Translations under genes and position numbers: made by a program
Source: Lumbricus rubellus
Lineage: Eukaryota > Annelida > Clitellata > Crassiclitellata > Lumbricidae
Assembly (NCBI GenBank): GCA_945859605.1
Contig: OX243811.1
Coordinates: forward strand, 51,282,376 to 51,346,375
Direction of reading: 5' to 3'
DNA length: 64,000 bases
Notes under the pieces: generated by a model
Told to the model about the DNA's origin: nothing
The model's database searches: none
The model's input: the letters and a program-made list of their open reading frames with translations, nothing else
Part shown: positions 1-12,250 of the stretch, piece by piece
How positions within the stretch are numbered: position 1 is the first letter of the stretch
Layout: each line of letters opens with the position of its first letter

Positions 1-115
1 AATTGGGATGCAGAAGCTGATTGGTTAGAACACCCGTAGAGGGTACATGTTCAAACAATTGCAGCTGAGGGCCCTGAGAAAGTCCTTCATTCACAATTGT
101 TCAGTTCCATTAGAC
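1..115 (+). mobile_element. tRNA-derived SINE fragment at window edge
   Basis: GAGAAAGTCCTTCATTCACA then ATTGTTCAG at 76-106 is a diverged plus-strand copy of the core seen at 45389. An eroded B-box-like GTTCAAAC lies at 49. It probably extends left of the window. Confidence 0.45.
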
Positions 116-774
116 AATCAGTAGCAGTTTATAAATGCATAATCATAATAATAATTTAACTGAATACTTTCATCTGTGTAGCCCATTATAATACTTCCTC
201 CTAATTCACACAAGCAAAAAGATTCAAACCTTGGACATCGAAGCAATAAGCCAGTTGTTAACCATATTGCCAATCTTACATAATTATAATCATAAACTTG
301 TGTGGTATATAAAATATCTGAGGACATAGCACAGTCAATGATATCTATCACATCAGAACTAGTTTTGCATATATGTCATCAATACTGCCACATTAATTTG
401 AGTCGCTCTCATGATGGAGCACAAGAACTATATTCCTTAGTTATGAATGTAACGTCTGTTATAGAAGGTAAAGTAACCAATATGTCATTGGTCGAATGTT
501 GATTTCTTTGTCAATGATGACACCAAGAAACATGCATGTAGGCAAATGATGAATCTGCATTATTTAGTGCTGATGCCATCCTTCAAGACTACTTTGTACT
601 ACACAGTACCAGCTAAAGTCCTAGTGGTCACAGAATTATGTTAGCTTATGCAAGAACTTAGTTGTACCAATCAATAAAGCAGTGCCATTCAGCATCATCA
701 CATTGCATCACACACAAAATTTGTTACAATTTTCAGACTTCCCAACTAACTAAAAACTTGTTCACTTCTCACTG

Positions 775-885
775 TCTGTCCACCTTTCTCTCTCCATTTC
801 AGTTTTGGTATCTCTCCCTCCCTTCCCTATCCCTCCCCTCACCCCCTTCCTCCCTCCCCTCCCCCCTCCCTCTCTCTCACATCAT
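775..885. repeat. Pyrimidine-rich tract
   Basis: C/T-only stretches (CTCCCTCCCTTCCC-like) over about 110 bases, downstream of YTHDF. On the gene's strand it is a purine run. No gene seen in 116-970; a short last YTHDF exon could lie here. Confidence 0.7.
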
Positions 886-971
886 CACAAGTGTGAGTAT
901 GTCTACACAACAACCTGATGATCAGCCTCTGCGTTAAAACCCAACTACTGCCGCCAACATGAAATTTTTTC

Positions 972-3900
972 TCAAGTAGTTTTGTCGCTCACCTTCTTAC
1001 ACGACTCCTCTTCTTGACGTTTCTCGTAATGACTGAAGTCATCGAAAATCGACGTCGTGTGGCGATACTGGTGCAGAATGCGTAGCACCTGTTTGCCCTT
1101 TTCCGAAGGAACTTCCTGTGTATCACGTGAATTTGTAACTGGCTTGTTCTCATTGTTCTCCAATTTGATGTGGCGCAGCTGACTGTTTGGAACGTCTTTT
1201 ACGTAGATCCATTTCACTTCGAACTGTCCTTTCCACTTGCTCTGAGCCCAGACGCCTGACGTCGCATGGTAGTCCACTGCGCTCGTCATCTCCGCCATAC
1301 CGCAGAAATGGCCGCTACCGTTGACGCTGAAGAACAGATAGACCTGGCCTTTGCCTTCACGCTCTCGAAACGCCGCATCCAGTCTCTTGTTGCCGTATTC
1401 GGTGCTGCACCAGATGCCGTACTTGATCGAACGATGAATGTCGTCCTCCGAGTAACTCTTGATGATGAAGTACCTCGCCGCCTTCGGATTCAGGTCAAAC
1501 TCCTTCGGGTTGTAGAGGTTCGCGTTCACTAGCTTATCCAGAACAGTGTTCGACGGTGTTAAACCGCCAGAAGGAGCAGCACCTCCATCACACGCTGCAT
1601 ACCGATAGCTACCGGTGCTTGGACCAGCAGCTAATCCAGCGGAATTCATAGCCATCGGCCTCTTGCGTGATGCTGCCCAGCCTTCGTGTGGCTGAGAGGT
1701 CGCCTGCTTCATCATTGCGCCGCCATCGTTCTTCGTATCCCACATACCGTAATCTGCGGCATTTCTGCCGCCAGACGGAAGTGGGGCGCGCGGAAAAGCC
1801 CTCGGTCTGGATGCTGACTGTGCCGGCTGGCTCGCTATGTTCGCCCATGTCGCCTTCTTCGAATTCGAAGCGGCAAGAGAACCGTTGATGTACGCGCTGG
1901 TCGAGTCGCTGCCGTTGTTTCGCTTGCTGCCGACCGTCATGCCCTTCATGCTCTGCTCAAGAGCTTTTACTCCACCGTCCTCTTTCTGCCCGTTCATGCC
2001 TCCTCCATAGACAGGCATCTCATGCATGCTGTAATAGTTCGCAGGATAGCCTTGGTCACCCTTTAGATCTCCAGCCATTAAATTGCTCCCCCACGGCCCG
2101 CTATCACCACCCGGGAACCACCCAAAGCCGCCCGGCTGGGGATACGCATAGTCCGCAGCAGCCATCATCGTACTGTAGTCACCACTGTACTGGTAAGGAA
2201 TCTGATCTGTCGATGACCACATGCCAGATGACATGTCGTCTTGAGGAGGATAGGGCATGTACGACGCAGCGTAGTAAGACAGGTAGGGATCGTTATCCGT
2301 CATAGGTATGCCGGTGTATCCGCTGGCCTGTGCAAATGACAAGACAAAAAAGCATGTCAGTTTAGAAAGTAAAGCAAATATTGTGCTCATTATATGAAAT
2401 GCACTGATAGCTAATAACAAATTCTGGCCTTTGCCAGGCCTACAAGGAGGGCATTGGAAAAGACAAAGGGCGTCAAGATAAAGGAATGAACAAGGGTCAC
2501 AGCAGCATCATGTGCTGAATTCTGTGGAATGACCATAATCAAGCACAGTTGGTAAAATCAGGATCTGCAGAGAGCATACCATGTAGTACTATCACCTCTT
2601 GACCATAGGCAGACAATCCACACTTACAAGTTATAGCCAAGAGGTCAACATTACCGGTAATAAGCAAAAATAGGGCACATGGTAGTCTAGTGGTTAGGTA
2701 GAAAGAAGAATGGCCAAGTAACTGCATATCTCACAGCTAAGACAAATGAAGATGCCAAGACTTTATGTCACAGGATGCCTCACAAGACTAGCTTGAGGAT
2801 GTGCTCTTCTTCTAATAATTGTCTCAGACAGCAGGTTGGAAGTTCGAACTCAGATACTACATTGATCATCGACATTGATTGGATATAGATTGATTGGATA
2901 TAGAAATGATGTACGTTTGTTTATCATACCATGTATGTACACCAAAATGTGGATAGCAATTGGTCTATTAAAGAATATTCTAAATGGATTTAAGATATAT
3001 AAGCAGGCACTAAACAAATTTCTCATTGTTTTAAGCAGACTCTTATAAAAATCATCTTACTGCTGGTACTTGTGACTGCATGTAGCTAAAGTCTGCATCC
3101 TTAGGTACATCACTTTCACCATTTGATACTGAATAACAAAAACAAACATCGCTGTCAAATAAAAACCCAGTTGAGCATACCAAACACGTAGTCAGAAATC
3201 ATTTTCAATAGTTCTCGCGCCATTCGCATGTAGTCTGAGGGACGAAAACTTACAACCAAGAGGGAGCAGAGGAGAAGAGTCGCCTCTACGTGACTGCAGC
3301 AAAGTCTGACGCTTTGTGAGAGGCCTGTGACTAAATCCCCTAACACTGGTGGACTTAGCCCTATGCATGGAGATTGGAGAGAGATGGCTTCTGCATCCCT
3401 CTTGGTTCAATGCCTCTCAATAAGCGTCTTTCAGACCAGATCTGTGCATGGAGCTGCTAGAATGTTGTATCTCTCCAGAAATATAGTTATATTGCACACG
3501 CATTACGAAATGTACCTAAAGCTAGAAGTAAAAGACAAATTGATAGCAACCGTTTTGCAAACTCAGAGGCTTTCAGGTGCCCGATCCAGGCCGGTAGGAT
3601 CACTTGGTTTCTGGACTCGAGCACCTGAGTTACACTTTACTAAACTTTTGACATCCCACCAATCTACCCTTTGACTTTTTCCTTTCATTTTATACACTTA
3701 ATCACAGCATACTACCACACTAGCTTCATTATGAAATGAAAATCTCCCAATGTCTTGTATGCCGCGGAAGCCTATATTAAAAAAATAGGATTATTCCTTA
3801 GTTTCTAAATGCACAACTTTCTTTTCCTAATCTCATTATACATGATGGCATAATAAGTAGAACTTGAAAATCACGTTAGTTTTATTAACCATGCAACTAC

Positions 3901-4742
3901 CCCTTGGCTATAACAAGTTTAATTTTACTGCTGAATTGAATTTGCATCCCTGTTCTTGTGCATAATTTAGGCCATAATGAAGAATGTTCAAGGAAATCAA
4001 AACCAAATAAAGTAACAAAAAGAGACAAATACCAGAATGTTAACCTAGTATTTTATGCAACAAATTATATAGCTGTTGTAACACACCAACTCTCTATTGT
4101 AAATAGTATGTTATATGGCCCAATTGTAAATACACAAGTTGTCAAACAATACAAAAGTAAAAGATGAACTACCTTGTGTTTTTGACCTCTGCACATCCAT
4201 CCGTTGAAAATTCACCAGAAATCATACAAATAAAAACATACAAAAGCAAACCATATTTAATTGCATGATGCAATAGTTACCTAAATAACAACCAACCACA
4301 CCAAATGCAAGGATATGATGCACATCAAACATGTGCAAAAATCACAAACCTTTCACTGGATTAGGATTTAAGAGACTGAGGCAGTTTTTAGGTACTATTC
4401 GTAAATGCATTAGCTGAGTTTACATAGTGCTTGAGAGAAAACAACCACCAATATATTTCTGTTTGGTTTCGATATTCCAAATACTGGACCAAAGCCCTTT
4501 GGTGCGACGTGGCCAAAATTCAGCAGAACTAATTGGTAAGCTAAAAACCAATTTATCACATCACATGACTACGATAGCTCCCGATATAACAATAATTTCA
4601 ACAAGCTATTAAATTCCTTAAAAGTATTTGGAAACCAGACAAAATCGTTTCGCCGGCGCATTAGCAGCTGTCATAGTGACGACGGCTATGACCTCGCTTC
4701 CAGCCAGAAAATAATTACCTGTTCAATACTTGCCGACGACAT
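972..4742 (-). CDS. YTHDF: YTH domain m6A-RNA reader, YTHDF family
   Basis: Cytoplasmic reader of N6-methyladenosine in mRNA; the family controls mRNA decay and translation. Coding exons seen: 4742-4719 (start codon, residues MSSASIEQ, then gtaatt), 3128-3061, and a large exon 2327-972. Exon 3128-3061 starts in phase 1, so a small exon of 3n+1 bases must lie between 4718 and 3131; a 7-nt candidate is 3907-3901. The N-terminal half is Tyr/Gly/Ser/Pro-rich low complexity, as in the family. The YTH domain (about 1020-1540) contains [20 protein letters not shown], with the cage tryptophans in [14 protein letters not shown] and SKWKGQF, then [20 protein letters not shown] and a C-terminal [14 protein letters not shown]. 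The large exon can run to the in-frame stop at 972-974, or splice at 993 (gtgagc) to an unseen last exon. The size (about 485 residues) is slightly short for YTHDF proteins. Domain and family are certain; which paralogue is not. Confidence 0.93.
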
Positions 4743-5330
4743 CCTGAAAAAAGTAAGACAGAAATATTTTTAAAACTAGACCCAGTTTAGGGATGGTCGT
4801 CCCGAATGTCCTCTTTACGCACGAAAAGAAACAAGTTCAGCCACTCTGGCAAAATTAAAATGCGACGATTAAACGCGAACAACCGAAGAATTACTATAAA
4901 TGGCGGATCTCTTGCGCATCAACGATAGGTGGCGCTACTGATGAGATAATCACGTGATTTGAGCATGATGGCAGTAAGTAAGAAGACAACATTTCAGACT
5001 GACACAACGCAAACTGATTACAAATCATGGTATGGCCACAGTACATGTATATGTTATCTATAGTCTATAGTCTATACTGTGACATGGCGGTATTGACGGA
5101 TGATCACAAATTATTACAGGAGTCGAATTCAACTGTCGGCAGCCAACGGGCGCCCATCACGCCCTACTGATTTACCAACGCCATCTGTCGAATAGGCGTA
5201 GGCTCAGTAGACTTTAATAGGGGTGGGGCTGCGGACCTGGAAGGGACGAAAACCGGGGTATGAACGGGGCGGAGTAATACTGTGGCGTGATGGGGCGAAA
5301 ATTTAAAAAATCCAGGGCAACCCCGGGTAA
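4640..5330. promoter_or_regulatory. Probable YTHDF promoter region
   Basis: This stretch upstream of the YTHDF start codon (4742, minus strand) is richer in G+C and CpG than the rest. It includes an aaATGGCGG motif at about 4898-4906 of the YY1-binding type often found at housekeeping promoters. No TATA box is placed with confidence and the transcription start is unknown. Confidence 0.35.
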
Positions 5331-5442
5331 CACTGCAGCTACTATAGGCCTATATAATTATGCAAGTTGTGAGACCCTTCCACATTGTTTGAACTCTATC
5401 TCCGAGCCATTGAAGAACATCTTACTGTCTCGGAGCATGTTG

Positions 5443-5507
5443 CTCTAAGTTCATGTGCCTTCTCAATCTACAGAGCGCAGATTGAGGAGGCACACATGAG
5501 CTTAGAG
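5443..5507. other. 65-nt stable hairpin of unknown role
   Basis: The left arm CTCTAAGTTCATGTG then CCTTCTCAATCT pairs with the right arm AGATTGAGG then AGGCACACATGAGCTTAGAG through a 9-base loop. There are only two G-U pairs and a 2-base bulge. The size and shape are like a microRNA precursor, but an eroded foldback would look the same. It lies about 700 bases upstream of the YTHDF start. Confidence 0.35.
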
Positions 5508-7189
5508 TATTGCCTGCGCGTGCTGCGTGCTCATGGCATGCCTAGACCAGCCTTGCATGCAAGGCACAGTTGCACGTCTGCTGTAAGCCTCTCCAGCCTG
5601 GTGGGGACTGCTGCATGAGCACTTGAGAGGTCGACCGCATCGAAAGGTTCCTGCAGTTGGGACGTGTCAGACAATCGAGCTGGATTTGATTCCTCGAATC
5701 CTCTACGACTCCCCAAAAGCAGCTGAGGCTGCTGAAGATGTCCTGTTCAAAGCTATATTAATCAAAGAACAATGATCATAATTATGTTCTTCATAAATTT
5801 TTCTCATAATTAGCCTATATTATTATAGGCTAGAAGTTCTGCAGTACATGGTAGGTCTAAATACAATCTGCGCCCTAGGCAGCTCGGCTAGGCCGCATCC
5901 ATTTTAACTAGGCCTAACCAATTAAAAAAGCAATAAACTTCATAACACGGAGGCCTAAAAACGTTTGTTAGGCTTTATGCGCTGCTCTTTGTGCTTAATT
6001 GTTATTTTTAGGCCTAACTGTCGCGTTATGTGGACTGGTTGTCAATAAAACGAATGATAGGCCTATTTCAACTCTAAACATCACTAAATTTCGTTTATTG
6101 AACAACCCGGTTGAGAGACGCGCGACTACAGGCTAGGCCTACAGTCTTGCGGTTATTAACATATATTAAATCTCAACTAGGCCTAGCTAGCCCATAGGTC
6201 TACTAGGCCTATAATAGGCTAACAGAACAGACAGCCTGCAAAACATAGGGGCCGAAACAATAATTAGCCTATACAATTCCTTTATTGAAAACAATCCGGT
6301 TAACAGACCGCAACCGGTTGCAACTTACAGCCAGTGTAGCCTACAGTTTATGCAATTGAAACAATTCACAGGAACAACAAATCACAATTCTTGACTACAG
6401 AAAATTATCCTCCCTAGACTAACTGCCTGCCTCACTCTCCGGATCGTGATCTTTATCTATCGACTTTTTAAAATTTAGCACCTATGAATAAGCTGGTTCC
6501 CGCGGCTACGCTACTTTTAGCCGCTGCAGCGCGCTGCAGGCTATAATATACGAATTTACGATTAGACCGAAATCGGTATGGTGCGTGGCATCATGCATAA
6601 TCAATTTTTTGGGCGGAATGATTTTCACGGGCACATCAATATTTGCAGCCCAGCTCATTTCATTCAAAAGAAGTCGAAGGCAACGCATCTTTGTTTTGCT
6701 TTTGGCTGCAGCTGTGCGATTTTTAGGCGAAAGGATGCCACATAATTATTAATATTACTGACAGTTTATGAATAGGTTTAGTTTTGCTTTACCTGTGTTT
6801 GGTTTAGTAAATTTTACGTCGTGCGTGCTATTTGATTTGTTTGCGGATTGAATCGTGACTGTCGACTTGCATCTCACTATAAGAAGCCTCAACGCAGATG
6901 TCAAACGCGAAGCTGACTGAAGGAGGATTGGTCATTTCATCTACAAAACGTTCTCTGTAGAAGTAATCCGTTTGGAAGAATACGTAAACCAAAAGCACTA
7001 ACCTGTTTAAATACCGGCTTAGATTTACTGTATTCCAGGTACGAATTTATTTGAAGAGGTTAAAATAATTGTTGTGTTTAGCGTGATTCCAACAGTTTAC
7101 AGTGCTTAAGCAAATAGTACACTAGTCAGAATTTGAATTGTTACTTACTTATGTGTACGGCGCTATCATTGCTTCACCAAAATTAGATA
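5508..7189. other. Non-coding stretch rich in TAGGCCTA motifs
   Basis: TAGGCCTA/AGGCCTAA-type words recur between about 5815 and 6250. No coding exon recognised. The single-exon open frames here lack any family resemblance. Confidence 0.6.
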
Positions 7190-7357
7190 CTAAGCGTCAT
7201 GAGGCTCGGTAAGGGTTAGTTTTAGGGTTAGTGTCGTCATCAGAAACTCTGATGGAAATACTTTCTGGTGAAATAGAGGTTGGATTGATGAAAATAATGT
7301 TGCTGAAACAGACGTTGGATTTGACAGTTTTCCAGAAATTAAATGGCTTTTATAATA

Positions 7358-7796
7358 CGAAGTGACTAGCGGACCGCCAAGCGGCCGTCGAATCTCAAAT
7401 ACTAGCGGACCGCCAGTCACGTGTAACCTGTCACATGACGAGTCTTGATTCTTGAATATTGTTACAATGGCGGCAGTTACCGATAGTTGGTTTTGTGTCG
7501 GACAAAAGTTTTCTTGTTTTAATGACTTAGAAAATTACTAGAAACTGAGTAAGCAACCAATTTTTTTCGTGAGTGTTGGTTAGGTTCAGGTTAGGCGTCG
7601 TGAGGGTCGGTTAGGGTTAGTTTTAGGGTTTGTTTAGCCATTAGAAACTCTTGTGGATTGGTGTAAATAGAAAGCCTGGCGGCTTGCTAGTATTCCGTAT
7701 TGGACGGCCGCCAGTCATGTGACAGGTTACACGTGACTGGCGGTCCGCTAGTATTTGAGATTCGACGGCCGCTTGGCGGTCCGCTAGTCACAGCCT
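7358..7796. mobile_element. Palindromic MITE with 78-bp inverted arms
   Basis: The arms at 7362-7439 and 7714-7791 are near-perfect complements (start GTGACTAGCGGACCGCCAAG). Each arm holds CTAGCGGACCGCCA twice. TTATAATA occurs at 7350-7357 and 7797-7804 and may be the target duplication, though the outermost few bases do not match each other. A related block GTTAGTTTTAGGGTT occurs at about 7215 (outside) and about 7616 (inside), so an older partial copy lies next to it. Confidence 0.7.
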
Positions 7797-9812
7797 TTAT
7801 AATATATAGTTCATGTCTCAACACCACTTGTGCACGTGTGTAATTGTTTGTGCAGATTGATTGCTGCTGGATCCTATAAATTCTTTGTCATCTTTCAACT
7901 TGAAATACAGTTTCTTACTGTTCACTCACAAATTCACACAGGTGCATCACATTTCCAGTTTTTTCAACTAGCCCCAAGACATCCGCTATGATCTCATTTG
8001 ACTTCAGGATGTTTCTCATAGAAAATAATCAGGACAGCTAATACAATAAATTGCCGAGTTTCCTGTACAGTGTACACTGTAACCAGTTACGGTCTGTCAT
8101 CTGGATTGTTAATGAACTAAAAAGTTTAATTATTTAGTCTTAAATGATTATTATTTTGTGCTGTAGAAGTCATTGTGAGCACTGTAATGTGTTATCCAAT
8201 TTGCACTGTGCAGCATGTAGAACAAACTAGGCCTACGTATGGGTGTGCACAGAAAATGAGAGCCTGGACGAAACAAAAGAGTTTTGATGCAGCCAGTTGC
8301 AGTATTCCTACAGCCATCTGAGCTGGAAGTTGGAACAATGGGTGGAAGCCTGTGCAAGAGTAATGGACCACCATGCACTGTGGTTGCCCTAGGCTGCTTC
8401 ATTGAAGTCGTAGTCCAGGAAACAAAACACAGCTCACTCTGATCAGATGAATTAAGAGAATGACAAAGGAAGGCTAATTTTTAAAGCAGACAGGTGCATG
8501 AAGAACTTCACAAAAGTGTCTTGGAGCCTGGCACGAAAACTAAAACTCTATGCTACCAGAGACATGACTATATAATCTGAGTGCTAGTTGGTCATTATTT
8601 GCTAATATATCCATATATTCAATTATAATATTCATGTAGTGTACTCAACTTAGGTCTATGATCTGTAATAATTTAAAAACTTCCAAAATGATTATTAAAA
8701 TGATGATACTACAAATTAAATCTATTAAGAAATTTACGTGCAAGTGAGCAGCAGGCATCTTGTTTGCAATATTAGAAGAAGTATCTTTCTTCTGATCTTT
8801 ATGGGTAGTCAATGGTTGAATTCCTTCTCTGAAGTCTGATTATATAATGATGATGATGATAATTGCAAGTGCGTTATTGTCAGGCAAAGAAAAACATGCC
8901 AAAGACTAATTATGGTCATCAATCTTTTTACAATTATCTTTGAGACTTTTTTACAGTCTGCTGGCAGTGAATGACAGGCATATCTGCCAACGACTTATAA
9001 CAGTGGCTGCATTCTGTTGATATCCTTGACATTTTTTCAGGTCGTGAATATTAATTATCCTTATTTCTTTACTAATATTTTCATCAAAAGCAATTTATTT
9101 ATATTTACTAAATCATTTAAGGTCTGAAAGCAATATGCATTGTTTGTTTCAACTCATGAAGTCAAAGTTTTCAGTTTACTTAACAGCACTTGACAGCATT
9201 TTGTCATGAACAGTTATGTCATTCTTTCCTTGAAGTAACAGATTTCACTTCAATCCTTCATTGAGGTTTGCAAAAAATGTCTGCAAGGTACGCAGGCCTT
9301 AGCCGCCATTGAGCACCAGTGTGACAGTAATTATACAGGCACGTCATATGCAGCTCAAATGAGTATTCTCCAACATGACTGACACATCTCTTCAGTACAT
9401 GTGAAGAAATGCTATTTGCTCGCTATCCATATCATCACATTATAGTTTAAACACACTTCACTGCAGTAATCACAGAAAATAAGAAATTTCCAATGGAACC
9501 CTTTGCGTCTTCTTGAAGTCTGATTTATAATGTAACAACACATCCATACAACACACAAATGCAGGGGCTGTGCACTGAAATGCTTGCAGATATTCCAATG
9601 AGCTTCTTTAATTATATCCAACATAATTATTGTTTCAGCAATGACAAATGCTGCATATAACTTTTGATAAAAGTTTAATTAACCATATTCACCTGTTTTG
9701 GATAACCAGTTCATTCCACAAAGTTTTCTTCATGGATTTCTCATATATACCGTTATGATATATTGATATACATGTATCTATTATCTCGTAATCCTTTGCA
9801 GCAGATGTGAAT

Positions 9813-9944
9813 GCAATACCCTGCCACCCGGATCATTTCCCTTGTCAGTGACCACCCAAAGCCTTATTGGTGTCTGCTGTCAAACCTGCCCCCTGGATTA
9901 CTTCCCTTGTCAGTTTCCACCAGAAGCCTTAGTGGTGTCTTTGC
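9813..9944. repeat. Diverged tandem duplication of about 67 bp
   Basis: The two halves share TTCCCTTGTCAGT and (A)GCCTTA.TGGTGTCT in the same order, with point differences (9813-9879 and 9880-9944). No coding sense seen. Confidence 0.7.
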
Positions 9945-10421
9945 AGAGCTCTATATGAAGATGTTTGTAATTGCTTTTCGGTTGCTGCTAGTCATCTGCC
10001 ACCTGAGGTCTGCTGTAGTCAGACATGAATGCGTATACAAGTTGAAGCAACTCTAATCTTGTGGTCTGTTTTAGTCTCTACATGGCAGTTTAATATGAAA
10101 GCAAGATCTGTAAAGGATGATTATCAGGGTGTGTTGGATAACTATATTTTGTTCTAGAGGGGATGTTCTCAATCTTTTTCTCTTGCAGACATGGATTTTT
10201 ATGATATTACTTCCAGTAGCATGTGTTTGTTGCAGCTGATTATTTGGTTAAATATTATTGTGAAATATGACTAAAAAGCCTGATAATAAAATAAGGAAAT
10301 GCTGAGAAAAAGCCGAAGCAGAACTTGTTATTAGTCTGACGCTACTATGTTTAAATTTGCTGTTCAAAGTTTCAAACTAAAGGATGAATTTCTTCTTAAA
10401 TGAATGCTTGGCATTGTTATC

Positions 10422-10500
10422 TTAACACTTCAATGACCGACTCACTGCATTGATTTTCCAACTGGTCACTTTAAGCACTTGCTCGTCGATCAATGGTTAA
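10422..10500. mobile_element. 79-bp TTAA-flanked mini-element
   Basis: TTAA at both ends, with imperfect inverted arms starting TTAACACTTCAATGACCGAC on the left and, on the complement, TTAACCATTGATCGACGAGC. Confidence 0.55.
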
Positions 10501-11507
10501 GCTAAGGACGAGCATCTTCATTCTTCAGCAGGCACTTGGAAGGTGCTCTGCATGAATACATGGGAAAATTGATCTGTTGGCATTGTGTACAATTGTACAT
10601 GCTTGCATGCATGCATGTTCTTTATCTCCATTTGGACAGTGTACGCTTGAAACGTTTTTGTGGAGCTGTATGTGCTTTCGTGGTTCAAAGCTAATGGAGA
10701 GCAGGAGTAGATTTCCCAGCAGGGTTATCCATAGAGTCATGTACATGTGACTTTGGTTTCCATTCATTTTGCTAACGTGAATGGAAGTCAGAAGAAGAGA
10801 CATACAGCACATATGAAGCATTGTTGGCATAATGATGGCCTGCACTCTGTAGGAAAGGTCACGTTGGACTTGACTCTTAGTTCACCTAAAGGTGCATATA
10901 CGCGCACGCGTGTGTGTGTGTTTCTATGTACTGTGTGGTAAAGTCATTGCTGCCAGAATGGTGAACGCAGCTCAATGGACCCGGATGATGATGTTGTTGT
11001 TTATAGGCAGCTATAGGTTTCTGCTGTCGAGGATTGGTGCATCTCTTCATTAATCACTGTTTCTAGGCTAGGCTTCTTCTCGTTTTGCTTGGGAACTGTT
11101 CTGTTGATTGTTGCTCTTATTTCATCCATCCCAAGTTTGTTGACTGCTCTGGCTCTTATTGCAGACAACGTAGGTCAAAGAAGAAGAAGAAGAAGAAGAA
11201 GAGAAAGCACGAGGAAAGAAGTCTTATCTACCTACGATGCATGAGGGTAAATAGTGACGGTGCCGTTGAGGCAGATTTATGACCATGGCTGTCAGAGACT
11301 GGAGACCTATGAATTAGCCGTCTTGAGGGCATTGCCTGGTGGTGCTTGGAACCCCAGGTCCCACCCCCAAACCCTTTAGTGGCAATGCTGCTGAAGCTGT
11401 CATGGCTGCTTCTAAGGTTATCTATTGTACTGAGGTGACTGTGTGGAAAAAGTGCTTCTGCTGCTAGTAACATAATTATGTAGTTGCGATAGTGTATGCC
11501 ACAAGAT

Positions 11508-11791
11508 ACTAGCTTAGTTAGCTACACCGGTAAGCACGAACGGCATTCGTCTGTTGGATACAACGGACTGCGGTTCAAGCCCCGGGCTGGGAGTTGACAT
11601 TCAGAGATTTCGATATCTCGGGCTAACACGTGTGGGACGCAGAGGCGCAAGCTCCTGAGGAGCGACCTTGGGCAAGTTGCTTACCCATCATTGTCTGTGG
11701 GGAAGGCGACGGGAAACCACCTCACTCATCTCATCCCCAGGGGCGTAAAGCCAATGAACCTGCCTTCAGGCAGATAACCATCATCATCATC
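11508..11791 (+). mobile_element. tRNA-headed SINE with (ATC)n tail and 12-bp target duplication
   Basis: The tRNA-like head has a B-box-like GGTTCAAGCCCC at 11573. The body includes GCGACCTTGGGCAAGTTGCT, and the 3' end CAATGAACCTGCCTTCAGGC is followed by (CATCAT)n. It is flanked by ATGCCACAAGAT at 11496-11507 and 11792-11803, exact. A fragment of the same 3' end occurs at about 17437-17475. Confidence 0.85.
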
Positions 11792-12039
11792 ATGCCACAA
11801 GATGTGGTTTTTTTGCTATTTTGTTTGTTTCTATCTCTATGTGTGTTTGCATGCTGCATATGCAGGTATGAATTTACTTGTATGTATGCTTTATGCTAAT
11901 ATACATGATAAAGTACAAGTAAAGGTCCATTGTCCGACTAGGAATGTATCATATCATATATGAGAATTTATAAAGCACCTCTTACAGTACTAACTATTCA
12001 GAGGTGCTCTCAACGTGGTAGCCTTGAGGAAATAAGTAA

Positions 12040-12250
12040 TTCTTCAAGCAGCAAAGATATGAGAGTGGCACCCAGCTTACTACAGATTGAGGAGGGGAGA
12101 TCATTCCACATGTATAGAAAGTCCTGCAATGACAAAAGCACAGTGTTGAGCCATGTTAGTGATGCCATTGAAAAGTGAGTTATGGTAATCTAGTCGGTTG
12201 GAAATCAGGTCATTTGCCAGTGAAACTAGTTTGAGGCGATATGAGATTCG
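12040..12250 (+). repeat. Dispersed repeat family, copy 1
   Basis: TATAAAGCACCTCTTACAGT and ATTCAGAGGTGCTCTCAACG, then a body with GGGGAGATCATTCCACATG. It corresponds to the copies near 54238 and 60757. Confidence 0.5.

Larger units (their letters stand above)
7805..11490. other. Intergenic, no gene recognised
   Basis: AT-rich DNA with the tandem duplication at 9813 and the mini-element at 10422. Short open frames only; an AAG run at about 11176-11200 yields a poly-Lys frame. Confidence 0.6.

Noticed and set aside
2684..2850. tRNA gene (TAGTCTAGTGGTTAGG and a distant AGTTCGAACTC)
   Set aside because: The A-box and B-box-like words are about 140 bases apart and no cloverleaf forms; at most an old SINE scrap.
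4380..4530. Minus-strand frame with [19 protein letters not shown]
   Set aside because: No acceptor in phase with the YTHDF first exon and no recognised homology; not accepted as the missing exon.
11085..11282. Frame with poly-Lys
   Set aside because: AAG triplet run; no start context or homology.
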